A stretch of 33,666 bases of DNA from Glomus cerebriforme (lineage: Eukaryota; Glomeromycota; Glomeromycetes; Glomerales; Glomeraceae): the NCBI GenBank assembly GCA_003550305.1, contig QKYT01000580.1, positions 1 through 33,666 of the forward strand, given 5' to 3'. The translations under genes were made by a program, and so were the position numbers. Positions 10,988-21,531 of the stretch are shown here, in pieces. The notes beneath the pieces are model-generated. The model saw only the letters and a list, made by a program, of their open reading frames with translations. It had not been told where the DNA came from and did no database searches. Positions within the stretch are counted from its first letter, which is position 1. The number at the start of each line of letters is the position of its first letter.

Positions 10988-11167
10988 TCATGAAACTGTA
11001 GGGATTGCATTGGAGCGAAGAAATTTTCCTTGATATTGTTGAACAGGTCGGTTCTTCAGCTCATGAGCAGCATGAAAACAATATAAACAAGAATTAGCGC
11101 GCAATTGCACTATTACACGGTAAGCAATTTCTTTTCCCTTTTTGGTAGAAAGTCGGTGTGGGCACTT
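10988..11167 (-). CDS. Possible terminal exon, unknown protein (59 residues)
   Basis: On the minus strand, after an AG at 11168-11169, a clean frame runs to TGA: it begins KCPHRLSTKKGKEIAYRV, continues with QLRANSCLYCFHAAHELKNR, and ends RSNAIPTVS. The composition (Arg, Cys, His, few Asn/Lys runs) is far from random AT-rich sequence. The CPH and CLYCFH groups could bind zinc. There is no ATG, so it would be the last exon of a spliced gene or a stranded gene fragment. No upstream exon was identified between 11170 and 12290. I do not recognise the family. Confidence 0.35.
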   Translation of the reverse strand, partial: KCPHRLSTKKGKEIAYRVIVQLRANSCLYCFHAAHELKNRPVQQYQGKFLRSNAIPTVS

Positions 11168-11169
11168 CT

Positions 11170-12293
11170 ATTCCATTAAATGATAACTAAAATTTTTTTT
11201 ATGATATATAGCGAAATTTGTCATAATAATCCTATAATTAATAACTGAGAATTTTTCATTATCCATTCCGGATAACACTGATTGTCTTCTAAAAATAATT
11301 TTGGTTCAAATCTATTAAGTTAGATAATATAGATAATCAAATTCAAGTTCAGATTCGACCCGATTTGTTGTAGTATAAAGCAATTCAAACCAATAAAAAT
11401 AATTTTATGTAATCTTAAGATTACAAAATTTGAGAAATACATGATGAAATGGTTTATGGTGCCAAGTAAGTAATTCAAATAATATAAATACATTTAGCTT
11501 TGCTGAATTTAACGTGAATTGCTGCTTGTTGAAGGTGCAGAAGAACAAAGTAAAATAAGAGAAGTGTGTGAAATATTCACAAACTGGCAAAATAAAGTTC
11601 TGCTAGCCTATAATAAAGGATTATATAATAAATCCACAACTCTTCATAATTGCGTGATTGAAAAAGGAATAACGCTTCGGAATAGAATAGTTCACAAACA
11701 AAAATGGACACCAAAAAGGTAGCCATAGGATATTAGATTATTAATTTAGCGGTGGATGAAATAATAAATCAACTTGTTATAAAAAAAATGTAAAAATTTC
11801 GTGTTCATAATAAAAAGTTTTTTCACTTTTTTTTTAAAAAATATTGAAAGCAATTATCTATACTATCTATAATTTGTTAGATATTTATTAGAGTATTTTA
11901 TGGAACTCGGGATAGGAATCAGAAGGTCGTTCGATCTATGAAACTTAATTTTTCTCCATTAGTAGACGTCTGTTGTTGGATTGCGAAAACGTTTGAAGAA
12001 TGGCATTTCTATGTATAACAAGTAGTGATCGATTGGTTAATCAATTTTCGATTGTTCCAATCCAATGATATCTTTATTATTGGTTTCAAGTTTCGCAATC
12101 TCATTGATAATTAAGTAGATTGATTAATAAATTTGAGGTAATCCATTATTTTACTGAATCTTTAAATTTAAAATTTGTATTTGAATTAAATCAACGGATT
12201 GAATTTTATTACTTACAGAAATATATATAAGTATAAATAATAATCTCTATATGTGAATCAAAGATACGTTCAATATTAAAATACGTATTCTTT
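11170..12293. other. Intergenic, with one doubtful small ORF
   Basis: An ORF at 11519-11722 (plus) has fairly balanced composition (for example EEQSKIREVCEIFTNWQNK) but lacks an ATG at its start and has no recognisable domain; it may be a decayed exon. The rest shows no gene. The part nearest 12293 should contain the 3' end of the PARG-like transcript. Confidence 0.4.
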
Positions 12294-13469
12294 TCAAGTT
12301 CCATTACTGAAACCCCATTGGAATCCTTTCGACTCAACATTTTGAATAAAATCATCAACTTTAATATCACCTTTTGCATCTCTAATTAATTCATTATAAA
12401 CTTTTAAACCATCATTAAATTCTACTTGATTACCCAAGGCATGATAAATTAATTTATCAACACCAGCTAAATGAGCGGCCGCAATTTGTAAACAAGACAT
12501 AATAGAAACATTACCACCATAAGCGCCACATCCCCAATTTCCTGTATGAATTATCACTCTCGGTTTTGATACACTTTCTTCTTCTTTAACAATAATTTTA
12601 GTATGTTCTTGATTCTCTTCATGATTTCTTTCAAGTATTCCCTTTTCCACTAAACTTTCAAATTTAGCGGCAAGAAATCCTGAATAAGCGGTAGCTAATA
12701 TTCTTTTAATAGTATCAAATTTATAATTACCACGCCCATACTTTGGAGCTTCAATGGCAATAATATTAGAATAATAAGGATTGCCTGTTCTTGGATCAAT
12801 TCTTTCATCATATATTGTTGTAGCTAATTTAATGGCATTAGGTGATGCAAGCGCAAATGTATTTCCATATAATCCAAATGGACGATTTTCACTCGCATTA
12901 GCATCAGTTTTAACTTGTGCTTTTCTTTCTACTCCTCTAATTAATATTGGTGTTGATATAGACGATGGGGAGGATGAGGATATGGTGAGAATTGGGCGTG
13001 CGGTTGTAAGATAACTCACTTGATCCCGTTTTCTAAGATAATCTCCGAGTGAACATAATGCTGGATGTTCCAAGCATTGACTTTCATCTTGCGCGAATAA
13101 ATTTCCTCCATAATATCCGAATAAATTCCTATCGGCAAAATTAACATACCAAATTACTGTATCATCATCATCAGGTGGTGAATAATCAAATACATAATCT
13201 TTAACCTCAATCCTCATTTCTTTTTCATCTTCAAAAGAATTAAAAGATTTTGGTAAAGGAAATTCTTCCCATCTCGTGTATTCTAATTTACCATGAAATG
13301 AATCTGCCCCCTTAGGGGTAGCCATTTTATATACTAATTTCTTATTTTCACAATACCATTCTGGTGGATTATCTTTTACCAAATCATTTGTTATAAATGA
13401 TTCATGATGAGTTAGATGATCACTTATCAATTTTGTCATTTGACTATATTGACTATATTTTAGCGCCAT
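12294..13469 (-). CDS. PARG-family poly(ADP-ribose) glycohydrolase-like protein
   Basis: A single exon encodes 391 residues. PARG enzymes cleave ribose-ribose bonds in poly(ADP-ribose) using a macrodomain-like fold. Visible signatures are VNFADRNLFGYYGG followed by AQDE (residues 109-129), matching the VDFAN...GGG...QEE catalytic loop of PARGs, and HTGNWGCGAYGGN (308-320), matching the conserved GNWGCGAFGGD loop, followed by a helix like the ALIQ..AAA segment. The tandem Glu pair reads Asp-Glu, so the second, proton-donating Glu is kept; the Gly-rich loop is changed. Fungal PARG-like proteins vary here, so activity is likely but not certain. The ATG at 13469 is preferred to an upstream in-frame TTG because a duplicated copy at 27328 keeps this ATG in the same context (tttatcatggcgct). 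No signal peptide or membrane segment is seen. A serine-rich loop lies at about residues 163-175. An antisense ORF at 12781-13014 is a shadow. Confidence 0.85.
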   Translation of the reverse strand: MALKYSQYSQMTKLISDHLTHHESFITNDLVKDNPPEWYCENKKLVYKMATPKGADSFHGKLEYTRWEEFPLPKSFNSFEDEKEMRIEVKDYVFDYSPPDDDDTVIWYVNFADRNLFGYYGGNLFAQDESQCLEHPALCSLGDYLRKRDQVSYLTTARPILTISSSSPSSISTPILIRGVERKAQVKTDANASENRPFGLYGNTFALASPNAIKLATTIYDERIDPRTGNPYYSNIIAIEAPKYGRGNYKFDTIKRILATAYSGFLAAKFESLVEKGILERNHEENQEHTKIIVKEEESVSKPRVIIHTGNWGCGAYGGNVSIMSCLQIAAAHLAGVDKLIYHALGNQVEFNDGLKVYNELIRDAKGDIKVDDFIQNVESKGFQWGFSNGT

Positions 13470-13570
13470 GATAAAGTGAAACAAGGAGAAATAAAAAAAA
13501 CGAGGGATAATCTTTGATATGAAATAAGTGAAAGTACTTTTATTTTATATTTATTTGTTTTTTTTTTTGA

Positions 13571-13660
13571 AACTCGGAGTTACAATCCCGATTGGTTTAA
13601 CTACATAAACATTTACTTCATTAACTCCGATTTTTTCATTGTGTATATGGAATTCTGTTA
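13571..13660 (-). promoter_or_regulatory. Conserved upstream block of the PARG-like gene
   Basis: This stretch upstream of the start is conserved in the inverted copy at 27160-27270. Both keep a ccatatacac motif, then tcggagtta, a spacer, aaaccaatcggg, and a complementary actccga. The inverted pair tcggagtta (13574) and taactccga (13622) is retained while spacers have diverged, so it may be a protein-binding dyad. Confidence 0.45.
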
Positions 13661-13854
13661 TATAAAATCATGAGCTCTAAATTGCCATTTTTATTAAATT
13701 TAGTAAATTCTACTTTTCGATCTTTAAAATTTGCCAATTAAATTCATTGGATTGGCATTCTTATGTTCCGAATTCGGACATATTTTTAAAATTTATCTTA
13801 ACTTCAAAAGTAGTTAGTAAAAATAGTATAAAATTAATATAGTACGATTCCAAA

Positions 13855-14010
13855 TTAAGGGTGAAGTACCATCACGGGATATATTTGTCACTCCGTGTCA
13901 CCCCGTTAGATGAAATCCTATTTGTCACCGTTATTTGTCACACGGATAATTTTTTAATGTAATTCCGGCCAAAAAATTTCATAAAATCACGGGATACTAC
14001 TCTCCGCTCC
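13855..14010 (-). repeat. Divergent copy of the GGCC-core MITE family
   Basis: Read on the minus strand it aligns with 30536-30710: a gcggag motif, an atcccgtgatttt block (atcacgtgatttt in the other copy), a shared ttttggccggaatta core, a shared gtgacaaataacgg, and a shared aaataggatttca. It lies about 400 bp upstream of the PARG-like gene. Confidence 0.65.
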
Positions 14011-15369
14011 GTTTTTATAAACTATATCTGATATATTTTTAGTTTTTTACAAAAAAATTAGACTTTATGATAATATCAACGACATTTCCCACGTTAGGAT
14101 GTATTATAATTCCTTTAACTTATTTCGGTGTCAACTCAACATGCTTTACCTGAGAAAGTTCTCCAGGCTAAAATTCCAAACCGCGTAAACATCAGAGCAA
14201 CAGAAAAACAATACGAGTTCAAGAATTATTTCGTCTTTTGCATACCTGCACGAGCAAAATTCAAGTTTATTGAAGAAAGAATCGTGAAGCGGGTAATGTT
14301 ATTGAAGGATAAAAGTGAACAACGAGAAAAAGAAACAAAAAATCGTCATAGATTTAAAATGACCTTAATAATTAATAGTACGACAAATCAAAAGAAATAG
14401 GATTATTTCATTACAGTAATTTGGTTCTTTCGAACTGTTATTATGTTTTTTCTTGATGTAAGGCTATGGGCATATGGTTGTAAGTTATAATAATATGTTT
14501 TTTGTATCCATTTTTTTTCCGAATATATTCATATTTTGAACAACTTAATTCTGATAGATCTTAAAACAATCTCAGACCAGAATTTGTTGTCGTGATGAGT
14601 GGGGTGAAAAATCGCGAAAATCGTGGAAACATAATAGCGGCCAAAAATAATTCTAATTATAATTATCATTGTAAATATTATCACGTGTCAAATTTGATCA
14701 CGACAGCCAAAATTGTGAAAAAATCAAATCCAAGACGACTTGTATGAGACACATGGGGGTGGATTAGATTCAGGCCATGCCGAAATATTACGTACACTGG
14801 TGAATCAAATTCTGGTGAATATATTTTATCATTACAGCGCATAAGTGAAATATGGTATATTTAATCTTGATGAAAAAATAACGAAATGTAATCTTCTACC
14901 ATTGATCTCAATTGATAAAATTTACAAAATTGAAAGTTTTGAATCGAATGAATTGAAATTCCAAACTTCGATGATGCACTATATTCAATCACGTGAAATG
15001 TGCGTATATTCAAATCCTAATTACAAACTAATTTATTTATTACTCTATAAAAACTATATCAGATATATCAAGGAAAAAAACTTAAAAATAATGAATATTT
15101 GTTTGAAATAAATAAAAAATCAAGTACAAATAATTCCTGCAATAAAATACATTTCGTTTTCTGATTAATTAAATTCTTTAAAAAAAAGCAAAAACAAAAA
15201 ATTTGAATAAGACTTTCAATATAAGGCAAGATGTCTAAATAGCTTGTGGATTGTTTGATTTCCTCAAAAGAAAGGGGGTATTTGTCCAATTCTATAAGTC
15301 TACAGATTGTTTCTATTTCAAGAACCATCTATTTCACATTTCTATTTAAGACAGTCTATTAATATGAAT
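14011..15369. other. Gene-poor stretch with two doubtful small ORFs
   Basis: An ORF at 14128-14400 (plus; contains KVLQAKIPNRVNIRATEKQ and a basic tail) has coding-like composition but starts at GTG and matches nothing I know. Another at 14845-15111 is rich in Ile/Lys/Asn and also lacks ATG. Both could be decayed exons; neither is supported as a gene. Confidence 0.4.
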
Positions 15370-15690
15370 CACAGCACCTTTTCATTAAGTCAAAATAACA
15401 TTTTTGGTATTTCCACCTTATCTATTTCAGGTCTAATTCCACTTAATGCTAGATCATCCTTTCATTGAGTCCCACCTTTTAATATCAAAGAACTGATCAA
15501 TTCGAATAGTAAGTCATCTTGTTTAATTTCATTTCCTGAACACAATCATCATTAGTCCAGTTTGTAAATATTGATGACATAGTATACACCATTTACAGTA
15601 TATATTTGTACATTTCTTTACCGCATGTTTCAAATACCTATTTTCAAGAACTATAATATAATCTTTTATATCTTGATTTTGAGATATTTC
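15370..15690 (-). pseudogene. Decayed kinase exon, copy 1 of tandem array
   Basis: On the minus strand the sequence reads ISQNQDIKDYIIVLENRYL and then a KCTN...CKWC zinc-like stretch, followed in shifted frames by RIDQFFDIK. This is the order seen in glomeromycotan tyrosine-kinase-like proteins: a GISQNPDTKDYI segment, a CxxC linker and a YNQF.DI lead into the glycine loop. Stops and frameshifts are frequent. It is the most decayed unit of the array. Confidence 0.55.
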
Positions 15691-15807
15691 GCATTATTAC
15701 TGTAATATTTCGTTAATAAATATTCACTAACTTATTAAAAACGAAAAATAAAAATATTATTACATTAAAAAAAAGTACTAAGTTAAATTTATATAAAAAT
15801 TTCATAC

Positions 15808-16205
15808 CTCATTAAAATTCGCTGATATTTTGTGAATTATATAAACTTTTAAAAGCAGCTTTTTTATCTGATTGTTCTAAAAATCTTATCGATTCATTTT
15901 GGTTATAATACAATGGTCCATCATTCATATTGCTGAATATATTGTAGCAAATTCATCCTTGCCAATTTTCTAGATTTATTTCATGATATCAACTAATTTT
16001 AATTATGAAATTATCAATTTCTTTATTCCCACTAATCCAATTTATAAAATTATTATTAAGATAATTTGTTTGATATGGTTTAAACCATTCATCATTTTAT
16101 CATTGTATATTGTTCATCACATATTTCACATTGTATATTATAATATTCATCTTCAATATAATCTTTTGCGTTGAATTTTGAGATATTCCATAAGTTTTGG
16201 GCATA
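15808..16205 (-). pseudogene. Decayed kinase exon, copy 2 of tandem array
   Basis: Minus-strand segments in order: YGISQN, KDYIEDEYYNIQCEICDEQY, NWISGNKEIDNFIIKIS, then DGPLYYNQNESIRFLEQSDK and KKAAFKSLYNSQNISEF. The last keeps the VAIK-lysine neighbourhood (AFK) of the kinase N-lobe, and the exon ends in GAG followed by the donor gtatgaa at 15807. Multiple stops make it non-functional. Confidence 0.65.
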
Positions 16206-16337
16206 GCCATTTGGTATCAAAAGAGATAAATTAGATTGATTCTCTGGGAATAAATACGTCTTAACCTATTAAACACGATAAAGAATTAATAATATAATAA
16301 TTAAAATAAATTTATAAAGAAATTTCATATTTCATAC

Positions 16338-16728
16338 CTCATTTAAACTTTTATTGATGAATTATATAAACAGTTTAACGTAACCTTTTCATTAGATAAT
16401 CTTTTTGATTCCATTTTATCACCATCATAATCTAATGGAACATTTTTCCATGTTGCTGAATATACTGCAGTAGAACCAGAACCATCTTTGCCTATTTCTT
16501 TAATAATATCAATGAACTGATTGTATGAGATCCATTCAAATAACTTATCATAATAATGATTAATTTATAATTGCAATTCTTGAATAAAATCATCTATTTC
16601 TTCATTTTCATTCATAAAATCGTTTTTTTTTTAATACGATTTACACCATTTTTTTTTTATAATTGTATAAATTTCACTACATTTTTTTCGTAATAATATT
16701 TTGTATCTGGATTTTGAGATATTCCATA
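16338..16728 (-). pseudogene. Decayed kinase exon, copy 3 of tandem array
   Basis: This is the clearest unit. Minus-strand segments: YGISQNPDTKYYYEKN, FMNENEEIDDFIQELQL, FEWISYNQFIDI, KEIGKDGSGSTAVYSATWKN (glycine-rich loop), VPLDYDGDKMESKRLSNEKV and LNCLYNSS. It ends at the same donor motif (gag then gtatgaa) at 16337. Frame breaks show that it is dead. Confidence 0.7.
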
Positions 16729-16825
16729 TACATTATTATCAGTATTATAAATTGTTAGATGGATTTTGACTTATTTAAAGAAAATTATTATGTTTAAAAG
16801 AAACATTTGAAGAGAAATTTCATAC

Positions 16826-17151
16826 CTCATTTAGAAATTTATAATAATTTAAAGCGACTTGTTCAACCGATTTTCTTGTTCATTTATTTTCATTATTTTC
16901 ATCATACATCTATTCATATTGTTATAATAAAATCATCAACGCTTGTTTTTTTAAAAAAAAAAAATATTAAGCTGATTGATTGTATAATAATTATCTAAAA
17001 TTTTTAATTAAGTGAATCATCATCAATTGTATCATCTCCAATAAAAATAATTTGTAATAAACGATTTACATCGTAATATCATTTATCATTTATTTAATAA
17101 ATTGTTCATCATATCTTATACAGTACACCAATAGGTTTGAAATATCATACC
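16826..17151 (-). pseudogene. Decayed kinase exon, copy 4 of tandem array
   Basis: The 3' end is recognisable on the minus strand as YDENNENK, a stop, then TRKSVEQVALNYYKFLNE, followed by the donor gtatgaa at 16825. Upstream, CKSFITNYFYW fits the CxxC-linker part. A further donor-like gtatgat at 17150 may mark the end of a fifth unit. Bases 16807-16998 read on the plus strand are a shadow. Confidence 0.55.
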
Positions 17152-18990
17152 TTAAATGTTTAAATTTCAAATTTAAATAAAAAGGTTACTGACCTTTATT
17201 TTTATATGTATTTTCAAAAGGACGATCATCTAATGAACCCGATCGTAACTTTAACTATATTAGTCTAATTTGATTGTTGGCAATTATTCTTATCTAGCAT
17301 AGATAAGCAAATAGAATTTTCGAATTTAAATCGCGTGCTTATTTGTAGAAAATCCTGTTTTATTAAAAAGGTCTTTTATTTTCTAACAATGGTTAAAAAA
17401 ACGTTGTCATTACATTTTTTTTATTTTCGGTAAATGTATGTAGCAAATTATAACTTTAAATTTAAGGAAATTGTTTGACTTTGTTTAGACATGTAGAATA
17501 TTCACGGAATATTTTAGGAAAGTATGGAAATGTAACGGAAATGTTCGGATAAAAATTTATCAGATAATCAGTTTAGCAGATTACAAACAAAAAGAATGAG
17601 AATAATGTGAACAGATTTTGCGAAAAATCCATCCATAAAGTACGTGGTAATCATGTAAGAAGTTCATATACCTTCATTATTTTTTTAAAGATACCCCCCC
17701 CCCTAAAAACTATGAATTATTAAAAAATAACTTTTTAGAGTAAATATTCCGTTGAATATGGAATTAAGAAAGTTGATTATGTTGATAATAATTTTATATT
17801 GTAGTCATATTTTAAAACGAAAATAAAAAAAAAAAAGGAGGAATTTTATCGCATATATCATTCTGTTGTTCTTTAGGTCATTAATGTTTAAATTTATACT
17901 AAATTTATTCATTTTTAGTTAATTTTTTTATTATTTGTATTAGAATTTACATTTTTATATTGCGATTGGTTAAAAATAAAATTCGGATAACGGAATGGAA
18001 TTTGTCACATATTATAATTCCTATAACAAATGATCAATCAGTCGAGTTTTTGATGAGATAAAAAATATGTTTATTTAATTAAAGATTCATTTAATATTCT
18101 TTGTCATACATACCTTTTCAGATCAACAGATGAACTTTATAAGTAATAGAATAGGAACAAAATACAAAAATATTTTACAATATAAAATCATTATTAAAAA
18201 GTTAATTTAAATAAATTTTTTTTCCCATGGTCACGACATAGTTTTTATTTTTTTTTGTTTATGATGTCCACGCGAAGATCGGAAAAATTACAAATTTACT
18301 GTGACATGTTACATATGATCGATTTTAATGAACGTGGGAAATGAATATTCAAAAATTATTTTAAAGAGAAAGAAAGAAAGAAAAAAATCTTTAATATTTC
18401 TGATATTATGAATATGTTACGGATGAAAATCAGTATCGCGTGTGTAACGTTACAAATCTTTGACTTTATTTTTTTTTCCTAATTAAATTTCCTAAAAAAA
18501 AAAAAAAAAAAGAAAAAAAAAATTCAAGTTTCAAAAAAAAAAGAGGTTTCTGTTCAACTAATTCTGACCGTAATAATTTTTTTTTTTTATACTGGATAAA
18601 TTCATTCTTTTTTGTTCAATTAATGAAAAGAAAATTTAGGAATACTTATTACCTTATTTCTTTAAGTTAAAAATATCTGTCACATTATTATTTCTATTAT
18701 TATCTCATCTCTTTGTTAACTTACTATTTTTGGGGTTATTGAGTCGAAAAAAAACAATGAAAAAAAAATCTTTTGTTACGAAAAAAAAAAAGATCAAAGA
18801 AGAAAGAAAAAATCATCTGAAGAATCTATTTTTTTTTTTTTAAAAAAAAAAATCAATCTATCATCTAAATACAAGATGAACAGAAAATAAATTTTTATAA
18901 ATTTAAATATCAAACGTTATTTAAACTCTGGGATTCGCTCATAATACTCATAATTAATTACTAAGATATCATTAAAATGGACGTTCAGTT
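17152..18990. other. Gene-free AT-rich region
   Basis: No gene is seen. There is a run of ten C at about 17694-17703, a gaaagaaagaaa run (18368-18382) and long A or T homopolymers (18490-18545, 18780-18850). Confidence 0.5.
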
Positions 18991-19182
18991 AGTATATAAA
19001 ACTGCGGTTAATTAAGTTACTGGTTGCTGCGGATATCGGTAACACAAGTCAACAAAAATATGTCAAAATTTTCAGTTGCATTACCTATTACATCATACAT
19101 CTTACCTTGCTTAAACACATGTTTCTCTTCTCCACGAAAAAAAAATACCAAAATCAGCATTTATCTTTGTAAAAAAAAATAA
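18991..19182 (+). CDS. Very small ORF behind a TATA box
   Basis: tatataaa at 18993-19000 lies 60 bases upstream of an ATG (19060) that opens a 40-residue frame beginning MSKFSVALPITSYILPCLNT and ending in a Lys-rich tail at TAA 19180-19182. The local sequence is more GC-balanced than its surroundings. It could be a small protein, a first exon, or chance. No homologue is recognised. Confidence 0.25.
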
Positions 19183-20112
19183 TATATACATATATTGCAT
19201 ATTATAAACCCAAAAAACGCAAAAATATATTAATTGAACAATATTTGATTGATTAATTAAAAATACATTGTATTGATATATATTTTACCAAATTAGGATT
19301 AAAGATTCTAAGAAAAAAAAATGATTTCATACAATGAATTTAGTTTTGGAAATTATGTAATGTATCTTTTTTCTTTTTTTTTTAAATTGTTCTTTGTTTC
19401 AATTTACTAAATAATCTTTATTCAGTCAAATAATTAGAGTGAAATAAGTTTTAATTATCAATGCATGTCGGTATTTCATAAATACTGTTGGAAATTTCTT
19501 TAAAGTTTCATTCTTTTCATTTTCTTTATAATTATTACGCGTATAACGCGTTAACCAAAATCAATTAATGTTATTTCCGATTATTTATATAGTAAGCTTA
19601 TGGTTCCTTTTAAGGTAGCTTGCTGAAACTCTCGGTCAATGTAATGTCAAAAAGATACTATTATACCCGTCGAAACTCTATTAAACTTCCTTTAATAGAT
19701 CCTTTAATTAAAACTATGTATGGTATAATAGTATTTATCAACGACAATAGGTATGATTACATTGTCATAACGTACATTTTAAATATAATTTAAAAGATAT
19801 AGACGCGTAAAAAAAAACCTTTTTAGTGATTATAGTGATTATTTAATACAATGGAGCTTTATTATTAATTGTCTATTTTTCTAGTTTGTTCTAAAATTTT
19901 CTAGCTTGTTCTATTTTATTCCATCTGAATACGTGTTTAAATGTCACGTGATCAATTAATTTACACATAAATATGAATAGTATTACGAAAAGTTACTGTA
20001 TGTTTAAAAAAAATAAATTCTTTTTTTCAATTATTACCTTTTTTTTTTATTTTTTATTTTTATTTTTATTTTTATTTCTTTTTTTTTTTTTTAACGAAAT
20101 CCTTATTACATC
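19183..20112. promoter_or_regulatory. Upstream region of the 165-residue gene with MCB and E-box motifs
   Basis: Three exact ACGCGT sites (19537-19542, 19546-19551, 19803-19808) lie in a highly AT-rich region; two are only three bases apart. ACGCGT is the MluI cell-cycle box bound by MBF-type factors in other fungi. A CACGTG E-box is at 19945-19950. A T-rich tract of (tttta)n type (20037-20093) abuts the start. Function is inferred from motifs only. Confidence 0.4.
19635..19770. repeat. Imperfect fold-back repeat
   Basis: Left arm gtcaatgtaat...gatactattatacc pairs with right arm ggtataatagtattt...attacattgtca, with a perfect 8-bp hairpin ctattaaa/tttaatag (19678-19698) at the centre. It could be a degraded MITE or a cruciform-forming element in the promoter region. 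Confidence 0.5.
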
Positions 20113-20610
20113 ATGAATACGCAACGTTCTAGGATTAGGCAAATAACTCAGAATTTATCTATTCCGTCTTTAACAAATAATTTTTTAAATCGTGCAAATT
20201 ATACAAATATATATCAACTTCGTAACGTACAAATTCTCGCGAATCAATCAAGAAATGGTGTAAGATTAATAGGAAGAGATTTAATAAACCAAAATGTTGA
20301 ATTTGAAGCTCGTCGATTACAAATGTATAGTAGAAAGTTAATTAATTCAGCTACTTATTATATTTGGAGTTTTTTTTTAACTCAATCGGAAAGAAATCAA
20401 TTTATAAATCTCGCAAATAATGCAAATAATATAAATCAATCCCGTATATTAAATTCTCCTATAGATAATACTGTAACTCTTGATTTAATTGCACGTATCA
20501 CTACTCCACAAAATATCGATAATCCTCTTGGAAATAATTTTCTCAACGGTACAAACTTTATTGATAACAATGATATCGAATCTTCATTTTTACCTGCTGG
20601 TTTTGTATAA
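20113..20610 (+). CDS. Orphan 165-residue protein
   Basis: A single clean ORF from ATG to TAA. The protein starts MNTQRSRIRQITQNL and is rich in Asn, Gln, Ile and Leu, with a likely helical middle (residues 60-102, containing GRDLINQNVEFEARRLQMYS and ATYYIWSFFLTQSERNQFIN). There is no signal peptide, and one short hydrophobic patch (YYIWSFFL) is too short for a clear membrane span. The tail ends SSFLPAGFV. Composition differs from random ORFs here, and a T-rich tract plus TATA/MCB-like motifs precede it. I do not recognise a family; a lineage-specific gene, or a relic of a mobile element protein, are both possible. Confidence 0.6.
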   Translation: MNTQRSRIRQITQNLSIPSLTNNFLNRANYTNIYQLRNVQILANQSRNGVRLIGRDLINQNVEFEARRLQMYSRKLINSATYYIWSFFLTQSERNQFINLANNANNINQSRILNSPIDNTVTLDLIARITTPQNIDNPLGNNFLNGTNFIDNNDIESSFLPAGFV

Positions 20611-21345
20611 TCATCATCATATAATTTAAAATAATTTACACACTTTTTTATTATATACTCATTTTATATATTTATGTATACACGTAATTTTATATACTCT
20701 CTTTATATCCTTTTATATACGTACATTCTTTTTTCTTTAGCTGGATAATTTTCTAAAGACTTGTTTATTTATTTATACTTTTATTTACTGTATATATAAA
20801 TAGAGTAAATACAATATGTGATTATAATATTATTGTTGTCAATTTTTTTTTTTTTTTTTAGAATTTTTCAAATTCATCCCCACTCATTAGATATTTAATT
20901 TCAATTAGTTATAATTTATAATTTATATTTTATTCGTTGGTTAATCAATTTTAATTACTATATATTAAGTTTATTTTGGATAATGATTTATACAAGAACT
21001 ACCTATTTATCTCTCTCTCATTAAGAAATAAGAACATTAAAAACATTTAATATAGCTTTAAGGTACTATCATTTTATAAATTAAAAATATTTCTATTATA
21101 AAAATTATAATTTTTTTTAATCGCGTAAAAAGTGTAATTGATTTTTTGGTGGTCAAGAGCCTATCGCATAGCATGTCTTTTGTAACACATTAAATATATC
21201 AAAAGATATTTGATCCTGTATTATATCATTTTTTGTATAGAATATGCATTGGAAAAAAAACGTGTTTGTACTGTATACTAAAGGTCTTTTTTAGCATAAT
21301 TTTTTTTTATACGAACATATATTTTTCTTTGTGAAAATTCAATCA
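20611..21345. other. Intergenic AT-rich region
   Basis: Presumably holds the 3' untranslated region of the preceding gene. Many tatata and ttttatata motifs are present; no gene or RNA gene is recognised. Confidence 0.5.
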
Positions 21346-21347
21346 TA

Positions 21348-21531
21348 CAGTCAAAAATGGGTATAACGAACCTCTTTATAATGAACTCTGGATATACCGA
21401 ACTCAAAATTTTTAAATTTTATTAATAGTTCGTTATAAAAAGTGGGATGGTTCATATAGAAAACATAGTAATTTATATAATGAACTTTTTTTTTTTCTAA
21501 TGGAACCATCAGTTCGTTAGAGTGTTGACTG
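21348..21531. mobile_element. pogo/Tigger-like MITE
   Basis: The left end cagtcaaaaatgggtataac and gaac matches, in both its outer and inner parts, the reverse complement of the right end (cagtcaacactctaacgaac). TA flanks both sides (21346-21347 and 21532-21533), the target duplication of Tc1/mariner and pogo elements. Subrepeats of gttcgttata and ggttcatata inside the ends are typical of pogo-like termini. At 184 bp it has no transposase; the ORF at 21351-21578 is only a by-product of the repeat. Confidence 0.7.

Noticed and set aside
11300..11330. ggttcaaatct as a possible tRNA T-arm
   Set aside because: No acceptor or anticodon stems can be drawn around it; the same holds for ttcgaatcc near 6218.
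12781..13014. Plus-strand ORF of 77 residues
   Set aside because: Antisense shadow of the PARG-like gene.
13470..13484. Five extra N-terminal residues of the PARG-like protein from a TTG
   Set aside because: TTG is not a normal start here and the duplicated copy keeps the ATG at 13469 but not the upstream codons.
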